DNA of 64,000 bases from Planctomycetota bacterium. GTDB lineage: Bacteria; Planctomycetota; PLA2; JAEUHO01. The notes beneath the pieces are model-generated. The model was not told the DNA's origin. It saw only the letters and a program-made list of their open reading frames with translations, and made no database searches. The translations under genes were made by a program, and so were the position numbers. The DNA is taken from positions 1-64,000 of the forward strand of contig JADZCA010000020.1 of the NCBI GenBank assembly GCA_020851795.1. Direction: 5' to 3'. Below are positions 15,514 to 23,326 of the stretch, one piece after another; position 1 is the first letter of the stretch; each line of letters starts with the position of its first letter.

Positions 15514-16494
15514 ATGCCCGACCCCACCCGCGACGCACCGAACGCCGGCGCGACCCGCGTCGCGGTCGTGCCCCCGTCCGACGCCGGCACGCGGCTCGAC
15601 CGCTGGCTCGTGGCCGCGTTCGCCGGGCGCTCGCGTCGGCAGCTGATGGCGGCGGCGAAGGCGGGGCTCGTGCGCGTCAACGGTCGCCGCGAACGTCCGG
15701 GCCACGTGCTCGCCGGCGGCGAGCGCGTCGAGCTCCGCATCGAGTCGACCGAAGAGGCGCGACCGACGCCGACGCCGCGCGGACGCGGCGTCGAGGTCGT
15801 CCACCGCGACGACGACCTGCTCGTCGTGTGCAAGCCGCCGGGCGTGCCGTGCCACGGCGGCGCCGGGATCCGCGCGCGGCGGACGCTGCTCGAGCTGCTG
15901 CGCGAGGACGTCCTCGCCGGGTTCGGGCTCGTGCACCGCATCGACCAGGACACGAGCGGGCTCGTGGCGCTCGCGCGCGGCGACCTCAAGGCGGCGCTCT
16001 CGGCGTCGTTCGCCGAGGAGGGCGCGGTCGAGAAGGTCTACGACGCACTGGTCGAGGGCGTGCCGTCGCCCCCGTCGGGGACCGTGGACCTCCCGCTCGC
16101 ACCGCCCGGCCACGGGACGCGCGGCCGCGTGGACGACCGCCGCGGCAAGCCGTCCACCACGGATTACCTGGTGGTCGAGGACCTGCGGACGGCCGCGCGG
16201 GTGCGCGCCGTCCCGCGCACGGGACGCACCCACCAGATCCGCCTGCACCTCGCGGCGATCGGGACCCCGCTGCTCGTGGACCCGCTCTACGGGCGGCGCG
16301 CGGGCTGGCGGCTCGTGGACCCCAAGGGCGGTCCGGCGGCGCGGCTCACGCGCACGCCGCTCCACGCCGCCGAGCTCTCGTTCGTGGACCCGCGCTCGGG
16401 CGAGCGGCGCACGCTGCGCGCGCCGCTCCTCGCCGACCACCGTCGCGCGCTCGAGGTCCTGCGCGTCGTCGCAGCGCGCACGCGCGCAGAGTGA
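15514..16494 (+). CDS. RluA-family RNA pseudouridine synthase
   Basis: A 326-residue protein. An S4 RNA-binding domain (about 20-85, with LDRWLVAAFAGRSRRQL and AGLVRVNGR) precedes the synthase domain, which carries LLVVCKPPGVPCHGG, HRIDQDTSGLVALAR (catalytic Asp near 147) and GRTHQIRLHLAAIGTPLLVD. It isomerises uridines in rRNA or tRNA; the target cannot be told apart from sequence (RluC/RluD/TruC types). The closeness to tRNA-Val is suggestive only. ATG 15514 follows a weak GAGGACG ribosome-binding site. Confidence 0.92.
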   Translation: MPDPTRDAPNAGATRVAVVPPSDAGTRLDRWLVAAFAGRSRRQLMAAAKAGLVRVNGRRERPGHVLAGGERVELRIESTEEARPTPTPRGRGVEVVHRDDDLLVVCKPPGVPCHGGAGIRARRTLLELLREDVLAGFGLVHRIDQDTSGLVALARGDLKAALSASFAEEGAVEKVYDALVEGVPSPPSGTVDLPLAPPGHGTRGRVDDRRGKPSTTDYLVVEDLRTAARVRAVPRTGRTHQIRLHLAAIGTPLLVDPLYGRRAGWRLVDPKGGPAARLTRTPLHAAELSFVDPRSGERRTLRAPLLADHRRALEVLRVVAARTRAE

Positions 16495-16513
16495 GGGTGG
16501 CCCGCGGGCGGAC

Positions 16514-16544
16514 GGGTCGGGCGACGTGTCGCCGCGCCCGACCC
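16514..16544. terminator. Perfect hairpin between convergent RluA-type and CAP genes
   Basis: GGGTCGGGCG (16514-16523) pairs with CGCCCGACCC (16535-16544) around an 11-base loop, between stops at 16494 and 16550. It probably serves both genes. Confidence 0.6.
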
Positions 16545-16549
16545 GGCGG

Positions 16550-17095
16550 TCAGCGCATCGGCGTGCCGAAGTTCCCGGTGAAGGCGTCGCCCACGCGTGC
16601 GAACCCCGCCTCCTCGAGCGCCGGATCGGTCAGGATCTTGCGGTGCCCGCGGCTGTTCATCCACCCGACGGTGACGCTGCGCGGGCCGTCGTAGCCCTTC
16701 GCGACAATCTCGGCCCACGAGGACGCAGGACCGTAGCCGGCGAGCCGGAGCCGGTCCGCGAGGTCGTCGCGCGCGGGGTCGGGGCTCCCGTGGCCCATGT
16801 ACCCGTGGCGTGCCTGCTCCTCGCTGTGCTCGCGCGCGGCGCGGTGCAGCCGGGGATGCCAGCGGAACGGACGCAGCCCGAGACGGCGCCGCACGTCGTT
16901 CGCCTCGGCGAACATGCGCCGGTCGTCGGCCGGGACGTCGGCGGGAGGCTCGACGGTCGAGAGGTCGGGCGCGCGTGCGCCGGTCGAGCCCGACGCGCGA
17001 GGGGGTGGCGCCGCGGGCCCGTCGTCCCACGGGACGGCGATGCGACCGGCGCAGCCGGCGAGCGTGAGCACGCTGAGGGCGAGGAACCCGCGCAC
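16550..17095 (-). CDS. CAP (SCP/PR-1) domain lipoprotein
   Basis: A 181-residue lipoprotein with lipobox LAGC at residue 15. The CAP domain spans about 55-175: NDVRRRLGLRPFRWHPRLHRAAREHS, then YMGHGSPDP, SWAEIVAKGY and VGWMNSRGHRKILTDP. The canonical His/Glu cavity residues of CAP proteins are plausible in HSEEQ and NSRGHRKIL. Bacterial members are exported and mostly uncharacterised. ATG 17095 begins the signal peptide; no strong ribosome-binding site is seen. Confidence 0.88.
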   Translation of the reverse strand: MRGFLALSVLTLAGCAGRIAVPWDDGPAAPPPRASGSTGARAPDLSTVEPPADVPADDRRMFAEANDVRRRLGLRPFRWHPRLHRAAREHSEEQARHGYMGHGSPDPARDDLADRLRLAGYGPASSWAEIVAKGYDGPRSVTVGWMNSRGHRKILTDPALEEAGFARVGDAFTGNFGTPMR

Positions 17096-17154
17096 GTCCG
17101 AAGAGGTCGGCGCCGACGGCCTCGCGCTGCAGCCGCGATCCGTCCACCGACGAA

Positions 17155-17187
17155 GCGGCGCGCGCCGACGAGGTCGGCGCGCGCCGC
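17155..17187 (-). terminator. Perfect 15-bp hairpin after the FG-GAP gene
   Basis: Arms 17155-17169 and 17173-17187 are exact complements around GAG, 19 bases past the FG-GAP stop and upstream of the CAP gene. The top of the stem (CCGAC-GAG-GTCGG) is the same short hairpin as in the MITE-like element ends. Confidence 0.6.
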
Positions 17188-17205
17188 AGGAGGGACCCGG
17201 ACGCG

Positions 17206-19794
17206 TCAGTTCGACGTGTTCAGGAAGACGACGACGCCCGTCGGCGAGCCGTTGCCACGGTCGTTGGGCGACGCGCTGTGCGGCGAGAAGTTGTACGTGC
17301 GGTAGTCGTAGAAGAACGAGAGCGCCGCGCAGAGGTCGTCGCGCCCGTCAGCGTTGAAGTCCCCATTGCGGATGCGTCCGAGCTTCGGCGAGCCCGAGGT
17401 CAGCGTGATGGTGGCCTTGAACTGCAGGCCGAGCGTGCCCGTGCGGCCCTTGAAGACGTCGATGCGGTTGTCCTGCGCCGAGATCGCGACGTCGAGCGGG
17501 ACGTCGAAGTCGCCGTCGAACGTGGTCACGAAGCGGTACCGCGGGATCGTCCCGGGCATGGTCGGGACCACCGCGGTGAACGCACCGCCGTTGTTGCCCT
17601 GCCACTGGCCGAGACCGGCCGACGGGCCGTACGACGCGAAACCGCCGGCGACCATGAAGTCCGCGGCGCCGTCGCCGTTCACGTCGCCGGCCGCGATGCC
17701 GAGCGTCTCGATGGAGCCGGTGGCCGCGCCGCGCGCGACCGGGTTCCACGAGCCGAACAAGCCCGACCCCGCGCCCGTCAGCGCGTACTGCGCCTGCAGG
17801 CCGGCGGTGCCGACGCCGTTCCACCACGACGAGACGCCCGCGGCCTCGTCGCCCATGACGGCGTCTTCCTTGTTGTCGTTGTTGAAGTCGCGCAGCACGA
17901 GGCCGGCCGACGCGTAGATGTCGGGGATGCGACCGAGGTTCTCGTTGAGCGTCGAGAACGTGCCGTTCCCGCCGCCGACGACGCTCGTGATGCTGCCGCC
18001 GGCGATCCACGCGGAGTACGTCGTGGACGACGTGTCCGGGATCGTGTACGCGAGGTCGGGCACCGCGTCGGCCGCGGTCAGACGCCCCAGGGCGAGGTCG
18101 CCGACGTGGTAGTTCGTGAACGACGAGTACGGCGCGAAGTTGTCCACCGCGGGGAGCACGGTGTAGGTGGGCGCGCCGCCGTTGCGCCAGCAGCGGATGC
18201 GCATCGAGCCACCCACGAGACCGATCGCGACGACGTCCAGGTCGCCGTCGTTGTCGATGTCGTGGAACTTCACCGACTGCCAGTCGTTGCCCGTGTCGAG
18301 CTGCGTGCGCGTGAACGTGCCGTTGTAGACGCCGCCGGGCGGGGCGTTGACCATGAGGTCCACGCCGCCGGTCGTCGGCGTGGCGTTGGCCCACGCGCCC
18401 GACGAGCCGTTGGACCCGCAGTGCACGATGTCGGCGAAGCCGTCCTTGTTCCAGTCGCCGACGTCGAGCCCGGTGCTCGACAGCGAGGTCTGCGGCGACG
18501 GGAAGCTCGGCGTCGAGCTGAACGTGAGGTTGGTGGCCGGGAAGGCGAAGGCCGAGGGGAGCGTGTACTCACCGCCGTCGGGGTTGACGACCTTGACGGA
18601 GACATAGCCGCCTCCGCTCGCGGGCGCGGGCGGCGTCGCGTTGAGGCGCAGCTGCGTGGACGAGACGAACACCGGGTTGACGACCACCTCGCCGGCGCCC
18701 GGCTTGAAGACGAGCTGGCAGCCCGACTGGAAGTTGAGGCCCGTGGCGATGTAGGGGGGAGGGTTCACCGCCTTGTTCGGCGAGATCACCGTCAGGACGG
18801 GCCCCGGGTTGATCTTCATCGAGAACGCGCGCGTCGCGATCTGTCCCGCCTCGTCCGTCACCTGCAGCGAGAACGTGAACGTGCCGACCGCGTTCGGGCC
18901 GGGGGCCGGGTTCGCGTTGCGCAGCTTGCCGTCGACCGTGATCTCCATCCCGATCGAGGCGAGCGAGACCTCGAGCCCCGTCGGCGCGACCTGCGACCAC
19001 GCGATCGGGGCGCCCGCGCCGGCCGACGCCAGCGACATCTGCTGGAGGTAGGGGAAGTCCTTCGCGCCCTCGGGCAGCGTCGAGGCGCTGCCGATGATCA
19101 GCGGGAGCACCACGACGTCGAGCGAGAGGTGCTCGGTGTCGGTGTCGCCGTTGGCGTCGGTCACCGTCACGTCGAACTCGAAGGGCAGCGTGTCAGGCGT
19201 CTCCGACGTCGGGAAGTTGCCGACGAAGCCGGTGCTCGACACCGTGACGCCGTTGGGCAGCGTGCCGCCCGACTTCACGAACGTGTAGGGCGGGAGCCCG
19301 CCCGCGAGGTCGATCTGGTACCCGTAGGGCGCGCGGTACTGCGCCGCGGGGAGCGTCTGCGGGAGGATGTTGGGGAGGCCGCGCGTGATCTGCACCGAGT
19401 AGGACTTGCGGTCCTCGGCGAACGTCGCGTCGCGATCCGGCGGGAGGTTGACGGTGTCCGCACCGTCCCGCGCCGCGATCTCGAACGAGAAGTTGCCCGT
19501 CTGGCGCGGGTAGCCGCTGAGCGTGCCCGTGTTCGCGTCGAGCGCGAGGCCCGGCGGGAGCGCGCCCGCGGTCACGAAGTACTTCCCGGGCGGGTTGGGG
19601 AAGTCGGCGTCGAAGGTCGCCGTGTAGAGCACACCGGTCGCGCCGGCGGGGATGCCCGGCGTGAGGAGGGACACAAGTCCCTGGACGCCGGCACCGGGGT
19701 TCTTGCCGCCGCCGCCGCACGCGGGGAGCGCGAGCGGAGCGAGCGCGAGGACGAACGCGGCGAGGCCCCGCGTCCAGGGAGCGAAACGGCGCAT
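17206..19794 (-). CDS. FG-GAP/VCBS-repeat lipoprotein with Ig-like and IPT/TIG domains
   Basis: An 862-residue lipoprotein (lipobox ALPAC then four glycines). Residues about 35-330 are putative Ig (He_PIG-type) repeats: LPPGLALDANTGTLSGYPR is the classic signature. A TIG-like segment follows (VISPNKAVNPPPYIATGLNF, LRLNATPP). From about 440 come FG-GAP/VCBS repeats with Ca-binding loops: DVGDWNKDGFADIVHCG, HDIDNDGDLDVV, RDFNNDNKEDAV, GDVNGDGAADFMV and GDFNADGRDDL. These fold as a beta propeller used in adhesion or ligand binding. ATG 19794 lies just after GGAGGT, better than an upstream in-frame start. Confidence 0.85.
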   Translation of the reverse strand: MRRFAPWTRGLAAFVLALAPLALPACGGGGKNPGAGVQGLVSLLTPGIPAGATGVLYTATFDADFPNPPGKYFVTAGALPPGLALDANTGTLSGYPRQTGNFSFEIAARDGADTVNLPPDRDATFAEDRKSYSVQITRGLPNILPQTLPAAQYRAPYGYQIDLAGGLPPYTFVKSGGTLPNGVTVSSTGFVGNFPTSETPDTLPFEFDVTVTDANGDTDTEHLSLDVVVLPLIIGSASTLPEGAKDFPYLQQMSLASAGAGAPIAWSQVAPTGLEVSLASIGMEITVDGKLRNANPAPGPNAVGTFTFSLQVTDEAGQIATRAFSMKINPGPVLTVISPNKAVNPPPYIATGLNFQSGCQLVFKPGAGEVVVNPVFVSSTQLRLNATPPAPASGGGYVSVKVVNPDGGEYTLPSAFAFPATNLTFSSTPSFPSPQTSLSSTGLDVGDWNKDGFADIVHCGSNGSSGAWANATPTTGGVDLMVNAPPGGVYNGTFTRTQLDTGNDWQSVKFHDIDNDGDLDVVAIGLVGGSMRIRCWRNGGAPTYTVLPAVDNFAPYSSFTNYHVGDLALGRLTAADAVPDLAYTIPDTSSTTYSAWIAGGSITSVVGGGNGTFSTLNENLGRIPDIYASAGLVLRDFNNDNKEDAVMGDEAAGVSSWWNGVGTAGLQAQYALTGAGSGLFGSWNPVARGAATGSIETLGIAAGDVNGDGAADFMVAGGFASYGPSAGLGQWQGNNGGAFTAVVPTMPGTIPRYRFVTTFDGDFDVPLDVAISAQDNRIDVFKGRTGTLGLQFKATITLTSGSPKLGRIRNGDFNADGRDDLCAALSFFYDYRTYNFSPHSASPNDRGNGSPTGVVVFLNTSN

Positions 19795-19846
19795 GCTGAC
19801 CTCCGGTCCGCCGCGGAAGCCCGCCGCGTCGGACACACTTCCTAGG

Positions 19847-19875
19847 ATCTTAACCCCGCGTCGGACAAAACGTAA
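19847..19875 (-). promoter_or_regulatory. Candidate promoter of the FG-GAP gene
   Basis: On the minus strand TTACGT (19870-19875), 17 bases, then TAAGAT (19847-19852), about 50 bases before the ATG, in the most AT-rich patch nearby. It is one of few places with a plausible -35. Confidence 0.4.
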
Positions 19876-19938
19876 GCCCACCGCCTTCGCGCGGCGTCTC
19901 TCGACGGGCGCGGCGACGGGGGTGACGGGTCCAAGGGG

Positions 19939-20037
19939 TCAGCGACGGGTCCGGATCTTCTTCCCGGCGCGCGCCCGGCGGTTGCAGGGGCGGCGACCGT
20001 GGTTCGCCTTCTTCAGGATGCGGTGATTCGGAGCCAT
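19939..20037 (-). CDS. 32-residue highly basic protein
   Basis: Starts MAPNHRILKKANHGRRPC and continues with almost only Arg, Lys, Ala and Gly; more than half the residues are basic. It resembles very small ribosomal or RNA-binding proteins in composition, but I cannot assign a family; it does not match bTHX or L36 as I know them. Support for a real gene: a perfect GGAGG 6 bases before the ATG, a TAGGTT -10 element a further 20 bases up, and a position alone between two large genes on the same strand. Confidence 0.6.
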   Translation of the reverse strand: MAPNHRILKKANHGRRPCNRRARAGKKIRTRR

Positions 20038-20060
20038 GTCGTCCTCCGTGAGAACGCGGG

Positions 20061-20066
20061 AACCTA
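20061..20066 (-). promoter_or_regulatory. -10-like TAGGTT before the small basic gene
   Basis: TAGGTT on the minus strand, 23 bases before the ATG; it includes the TAG stop of the upstream DUF58-transglutaminase gene. Confidence 0.4.
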
Positions 20067-23000
20067 GGCGCGGATTCCGCCTCTGTCCACGTTCGCCCCC
20101 GGGGCGGCCGGATCCGAGAGCGCCGCCAACCACCCGGTCACCACGGGCTCCGGGGGGGGCTCTCCGCCTCCGAAGCGGCACCCTTCGAACGAACGCGTCA
20201 GCGCCGCGAAGGCATCCCCCCCGGTACGCGGCAGCTCTCGCGCGGCCCGGCGCACGAACTCACCGGGGGTCTCGGTGGACCGCCGGGGAACACCCCGCCG
20301 ATCGAGCAGGGCGAGGGCCTCGCCGTAGAATCCCGCCCCGGTGGCGGCGGCGGCAGCCCCCGCCCCCCCGGTGCGGGACCCGCGCCCCCCCGCGCGCGCG
20401 CGGCGACGTCGAGAGACCACGAGGACGACGGTCGCCAGGCCCCCGACGACCAGGGCCGCCGCGGCGGCGACCCCGGGGGCCCCGTCCTCCCCCCAACGGG
20501 CGAGCGCGTCCCGCACGGCCAACGCCACGTCGCGCTGCGCGGCCGCGTCGAAGCCGATCACGTGCCGGTTCCACGTGAAGACCGCCGCGTCGCGCCAGCG
20601 CGCCAGCCAACCGAGTGCGCCCGCGTAGGGATCGGCCGCCCGAGCGGAGGCGGGGGTCGCGTCGAAGCGCACCCACCCGTCGCCGCTGCCCAGCCACGCC
20701 TCGACCCAGGCGTGCGCGTCGCGACGGCGGACCAGCCAGAACGCCCCGTCGTCGTTCCACCGGCTCGCGTGGTACCCGCCGACGACGCGCGCCGGCACGC
20801 CCGCGAGCCGGAGCGAGACCGCCAGCCCCGCCGCGAAGAGTTCGCAGTGCCCGGCGCGCGTGCGGAAGAGGAAGTCGTCGAGGGGGTCGCGGCGGTCGAG
20901 CCGCGCGTCGAGCGCGTACCGGCAGCGCGCGCGCAGCCACGCCTCGAGCGCCTCCGCCTTCGCGCGCGGGGACGTCGCTCCCGACGTCGCGGCCTCGACG
21001 AGCGGGGCCAGCGCGGCGGCGACGGGGACCGGCGGGCGCTCGAGGTGCACCGGCCGGGGCCCCACGCCGAAGTGGCTGCGCGTCACGCCGGTGGCGACCT
21101 CGTAGGTCCAACGGGGCACCGGTCGAGCCCGCTCGGGGCGCACCGACCCGTCCGCATCGCGACGGACGGCGTCGGGCCGGGGCTCGAGGAACTCGATGCG
21201 CGCCGGCGTCTCGGGGAGCGGGAGCCGCGTCCCGGCCGACGCCTCCGCCGAGATCCACCAGCGCCCCCCGCCCACCTCGACCGCGCCGGGCACCCACAGG
21301 ACGCCCTCGTCGGGGTCGTACGAGCGCGAGCGGTCGCCCGCGCTCCCGTCCGAGGTCCACCGCACGCCGCGCTCGAGCCGGTCGTAGGCGACGACGCGGA
21401 AGTAGGGCGGCGCGTCGCGCGCGACGGCGTCGCGGGGCGCGGCGCGCGCCACGACCTCGTCGAGGTCGCCCAGCGTCGAGAGGCCGCCGAGCCGCACCTC
21501 GTCGCCGACGCCGGGCACCGAGGCCGACGTCGTCGTCGAGAACGAGAGGATCGGGACGTCGGTGCGCGGCAGCACGAGGAACAGCGGGGCCGCGACGAGC
21601 ACCGTCGCGAGCGACGCGAGGTCGGCCGCGCGCGCGAGCCGCGCACCGTCGCCCACGCCGATCGCCGGCCCCGCGGTCCGCGCGACGCGTCCCGCCGACC
21701 GCAGTCGGTGCCACGACCCCACCGCGCGCTGACCGACGACCACGGTCGCCACGGCGGCGGGCACCGCGAGCACGCTCGTCGAGAGCGCCGCCGCGACGGC
21801 GGTCTCCGCGGCGAACAACCCGAAGAGGAAGCCGTGCTCGCCGCTGGTCCGCCGTCGCAGCAGCACGGTCGCGGCGAGCGCGCAGAGGAAGCGCACGAGG
21901 AGCGCGGGGCCTCCCCCGCCGGGCAGCACGCCGACCGCCGCCGCGGCGGCGAGCAGCAGGAGGCGCGCGGCGACGCCGGGCGAAAAGCGCTCGACGGCGG
22001 GCCCCGCGACGAGCAGCGCGGTCGCGGCGAGCGCCTGAGGCGCGGCGGCGAGCGGCGCGCCGGCCGCGAGCCCCGCCGCGACCGAGGACACGAGCGCCCA
22101 GGCCGCGAGGTCGGAACGGGCGCGACCGGCGACCGGCGGCGCGACGTCGGCGGGAGCGTCGGGCTCGACGATCCGGGCCGGCGCGAGCCAACGGAACGGC
22201 GCGCGCTCGACCGCGAGCGCCCCGGCGGGCGGGGCCGCGCGCGCGCCGAGCAGGAACGCGCGGGCGCCGGCGCGGCCCGACGGCGGCGGCGCGTCGGTGG
22301 GCACGAAGCGCGCGAGCGCGTCGAGCGCGGCGTCGAGCGCGCGGCGCGTGCCGACAGCACGGGGCGCGCTCTCGCCCGCGACGCACAGCGACGCGGGGCG
22401 ACCCTCGGCGACGGCGGTGCGGAGCAGCGCGGCCGCGGCCTCGACCGCGTCCTCGACCTCCGCGGCGGACGGCGCGAGCACGACGACCCACGGCGCGCGG
22501 GCCTCGCGGTCCTCCTCCCGCACCACGAGCACGCCCGTCCGCGCCGTCGCGCGCCAGTGCACGGCGCGGAGCGGGTCGCCGTCGCGCCACGGTCGCAGCC
22601 CGCGCACGTCGCCCGCGCCGCGGACGGCGAGCCGCCGACGTCCGCCGTCCTCGCGCGCGGCGGCGCTCGCACGCGGCCGCCCGCGACGGCGTCGCGGGCG
22701 GACGAGCACGTCCGCGTCGATCGGCAGGCGTACGGTGCGCTTGAAGAGGTCGCACGGGTACGCGCTCGCGATGCGCAGCTCCACGACGCGCGCGGCGCCT
22801 CGCGCGCGCCCCGTCAGGCGCAGCGGCACCCGCACCGTCGCCCCGGGCTCGACGCGTCCGACGAGCGCGCGCCCGGCGTGGAGGCGCCCGTCGGCGCCGA
22901 GCACGACCTCGAGCTCGAGCGACACCGCCGCGCGGCGCCGCTTGCCGTTCGTCACCTCCACGAGGAGCGCGACGTCCTCGCCCGCGTCCACGGCCGACGG

Positions 23001-23216
23001 AACGTCCACCGCGACGCGCAGGCGCCGCAGGACGGACGACGAGCGCAGCCCCGACACCGCCTGGAAGCCGAGGAGGAGCGCCACGAGCGCCTGGAGCACG
23101 TTCTGGCCGCTGTGCGCGGCCGCCAGCCCGAGCGCGATCGTCAGGCCGATGAGCAGGTGGCCCCCGGCGAGCACGCGGATGCGCGGCGTCCGGGACCGGG
23201 GGGTGAGCGGGACCAC
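20064..23216 (-). CDS. DUF58 and TgpA-type transglutaminase in one polypeptide
   Basis: 1050 residues. An N-terminal membrane helix pair (18-55) precedes a DUF58-like part (60-290) with VLVRPRRRR, the core motif GLRPWRDGDPLRAVHWRATART and a vWA-like fold. Several membrane helices (about 365-500) follow as in TgpA/DUF3488. A periplasmic transglutaminase core has Cys in RAGHCELFAAG (near 788), His in RRDAHAWVEAW (near 833) and Asp in RFDATPAS (near 850). One more membrane helix and a DUF4129-like tail (ETPGEFVRRAARELP) close it. Normally DUF58 and TgpA are separate genes beside a MoxR ATPase; here they are fused and no moxR is in the window. GTG 23216 lies 9 bases after TAGGGT. Confidence 0.85.
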   Translation of the reverse strand: MVPLTPRSRTPRIRVLAGGHLLIGLTIALGLAAAHSGQNVLQALVALLLGFQAVSGLRSSSVLRRLRVAVDVPSAVDAGEDVALLVEVTNGKRRRAAVSLELEVVLGADGRLHAGRALVGRVEPGATVRVPLRLTGRARGAARVVELRIASAYPCDLFKRTVRLPIDADVLVRPRRRRGRPRASAAAREDGGRRRLAVRGAGDVRGLRPWRDGDPLRAVHWRATARTGVLVVREEDREARAPWVVVLAPSAAEVEDAVEAAAALLRTAVAEGRPASLCVAGESAPRAVGTRRALDAALDALARFVPTDAPPPSGRAGARAFLLGARAAPPAGALAVERAPFRWLAPARIVEPDAPADVAPPVAGRARSDLAAWALVSSVAAGLAAGAPLAAAPQALAATALLVAGPAVERFSPGVAARLLLLAAAAAVGVLPGGGGPALLVRFLCALAATVLLRRRTSGEHGFLFGLFAAETAVAAALSTSVLAVPAAVATVVVGQRAVGSWHRLRSAGRVARTAGPAIGVGDGARLARAADLASLATVLVAAPLFLVLPRTDVPILSFSTTTSASVPGVGDEVRLGGLSTLGDLDEVVARAAPRDAVARDAPPYFRVVAYDRLERGVRWTSDGSAGDRSRSYDPDEGVLWVPGAVEVGGGRWWISAEASAGTRLPLPETPARIEFLEPRPDAVRRDADGSVRPERARPVPRWTYEVATGVTRSHFGVGPRPVHLERPPVPVAAALAPLVEAATSGATSPRAKAEALEAWLRARCRYALDARLDRRDPLDDFLFRTRAGHCELFAAGLAVSLRLAGVPARVVGGYHASRWNDDGAFWLVRRRDAHAWVEAWLGSGDGWVRFDATPASARAADPYAGALGWLARWRDAAVFTWNRHVIGFDAAAQRDVALAVRDALARWGEDGAPGVAAAAALVVGGLATVVLVVSRRRRARAGGRGSRTGGAGAAAAATGAGFYGEALALLDRRGVPRRSTETPGEFVRRAARELPRTGGDAFAALTRSFEGCRFGGGEPPPEPVVTGWLAALSDPAAPGANVDRGGIRA

Positions 23217-23225
23217 GGGGTCCTC

Positions 23226-23231
23226 ACCCTA
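23226..23231 (-). promoter_or_regulatory. -10-like TAGGGT close to the DUF58-TgpA start
   Basis: TAGGGT ends 9 bases before GTG 23216. A GAGG in the gap could serve as ribosome-binding site only if transcription starts unusually early, so leaderless use is the simpler reading. Confidence 0.35.
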
Positions 23232-23295
23232 TCGGCCGCCGCGGCGTGCATCGCCAGCCCGTGAAACGCCGAGGGACGACCGGCCCGCCGAGCGT

Positions 23296-23321
23296 GCGCG
23301 CCCCGGCCCGCCGGGGCGCGC
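23296..23321 (-). terminator. Perfect 11-bp hairpin after the toroid-like gene
   Basis: GCGCGCCCCGG pairs with CCGGGGCGCGC around CCCG, just past the stop at 23327 and before the next minus-strand gene. It likely separates their transcripts. Confidence 0.6.
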
Positions 23322-23326
23322 CGCCC

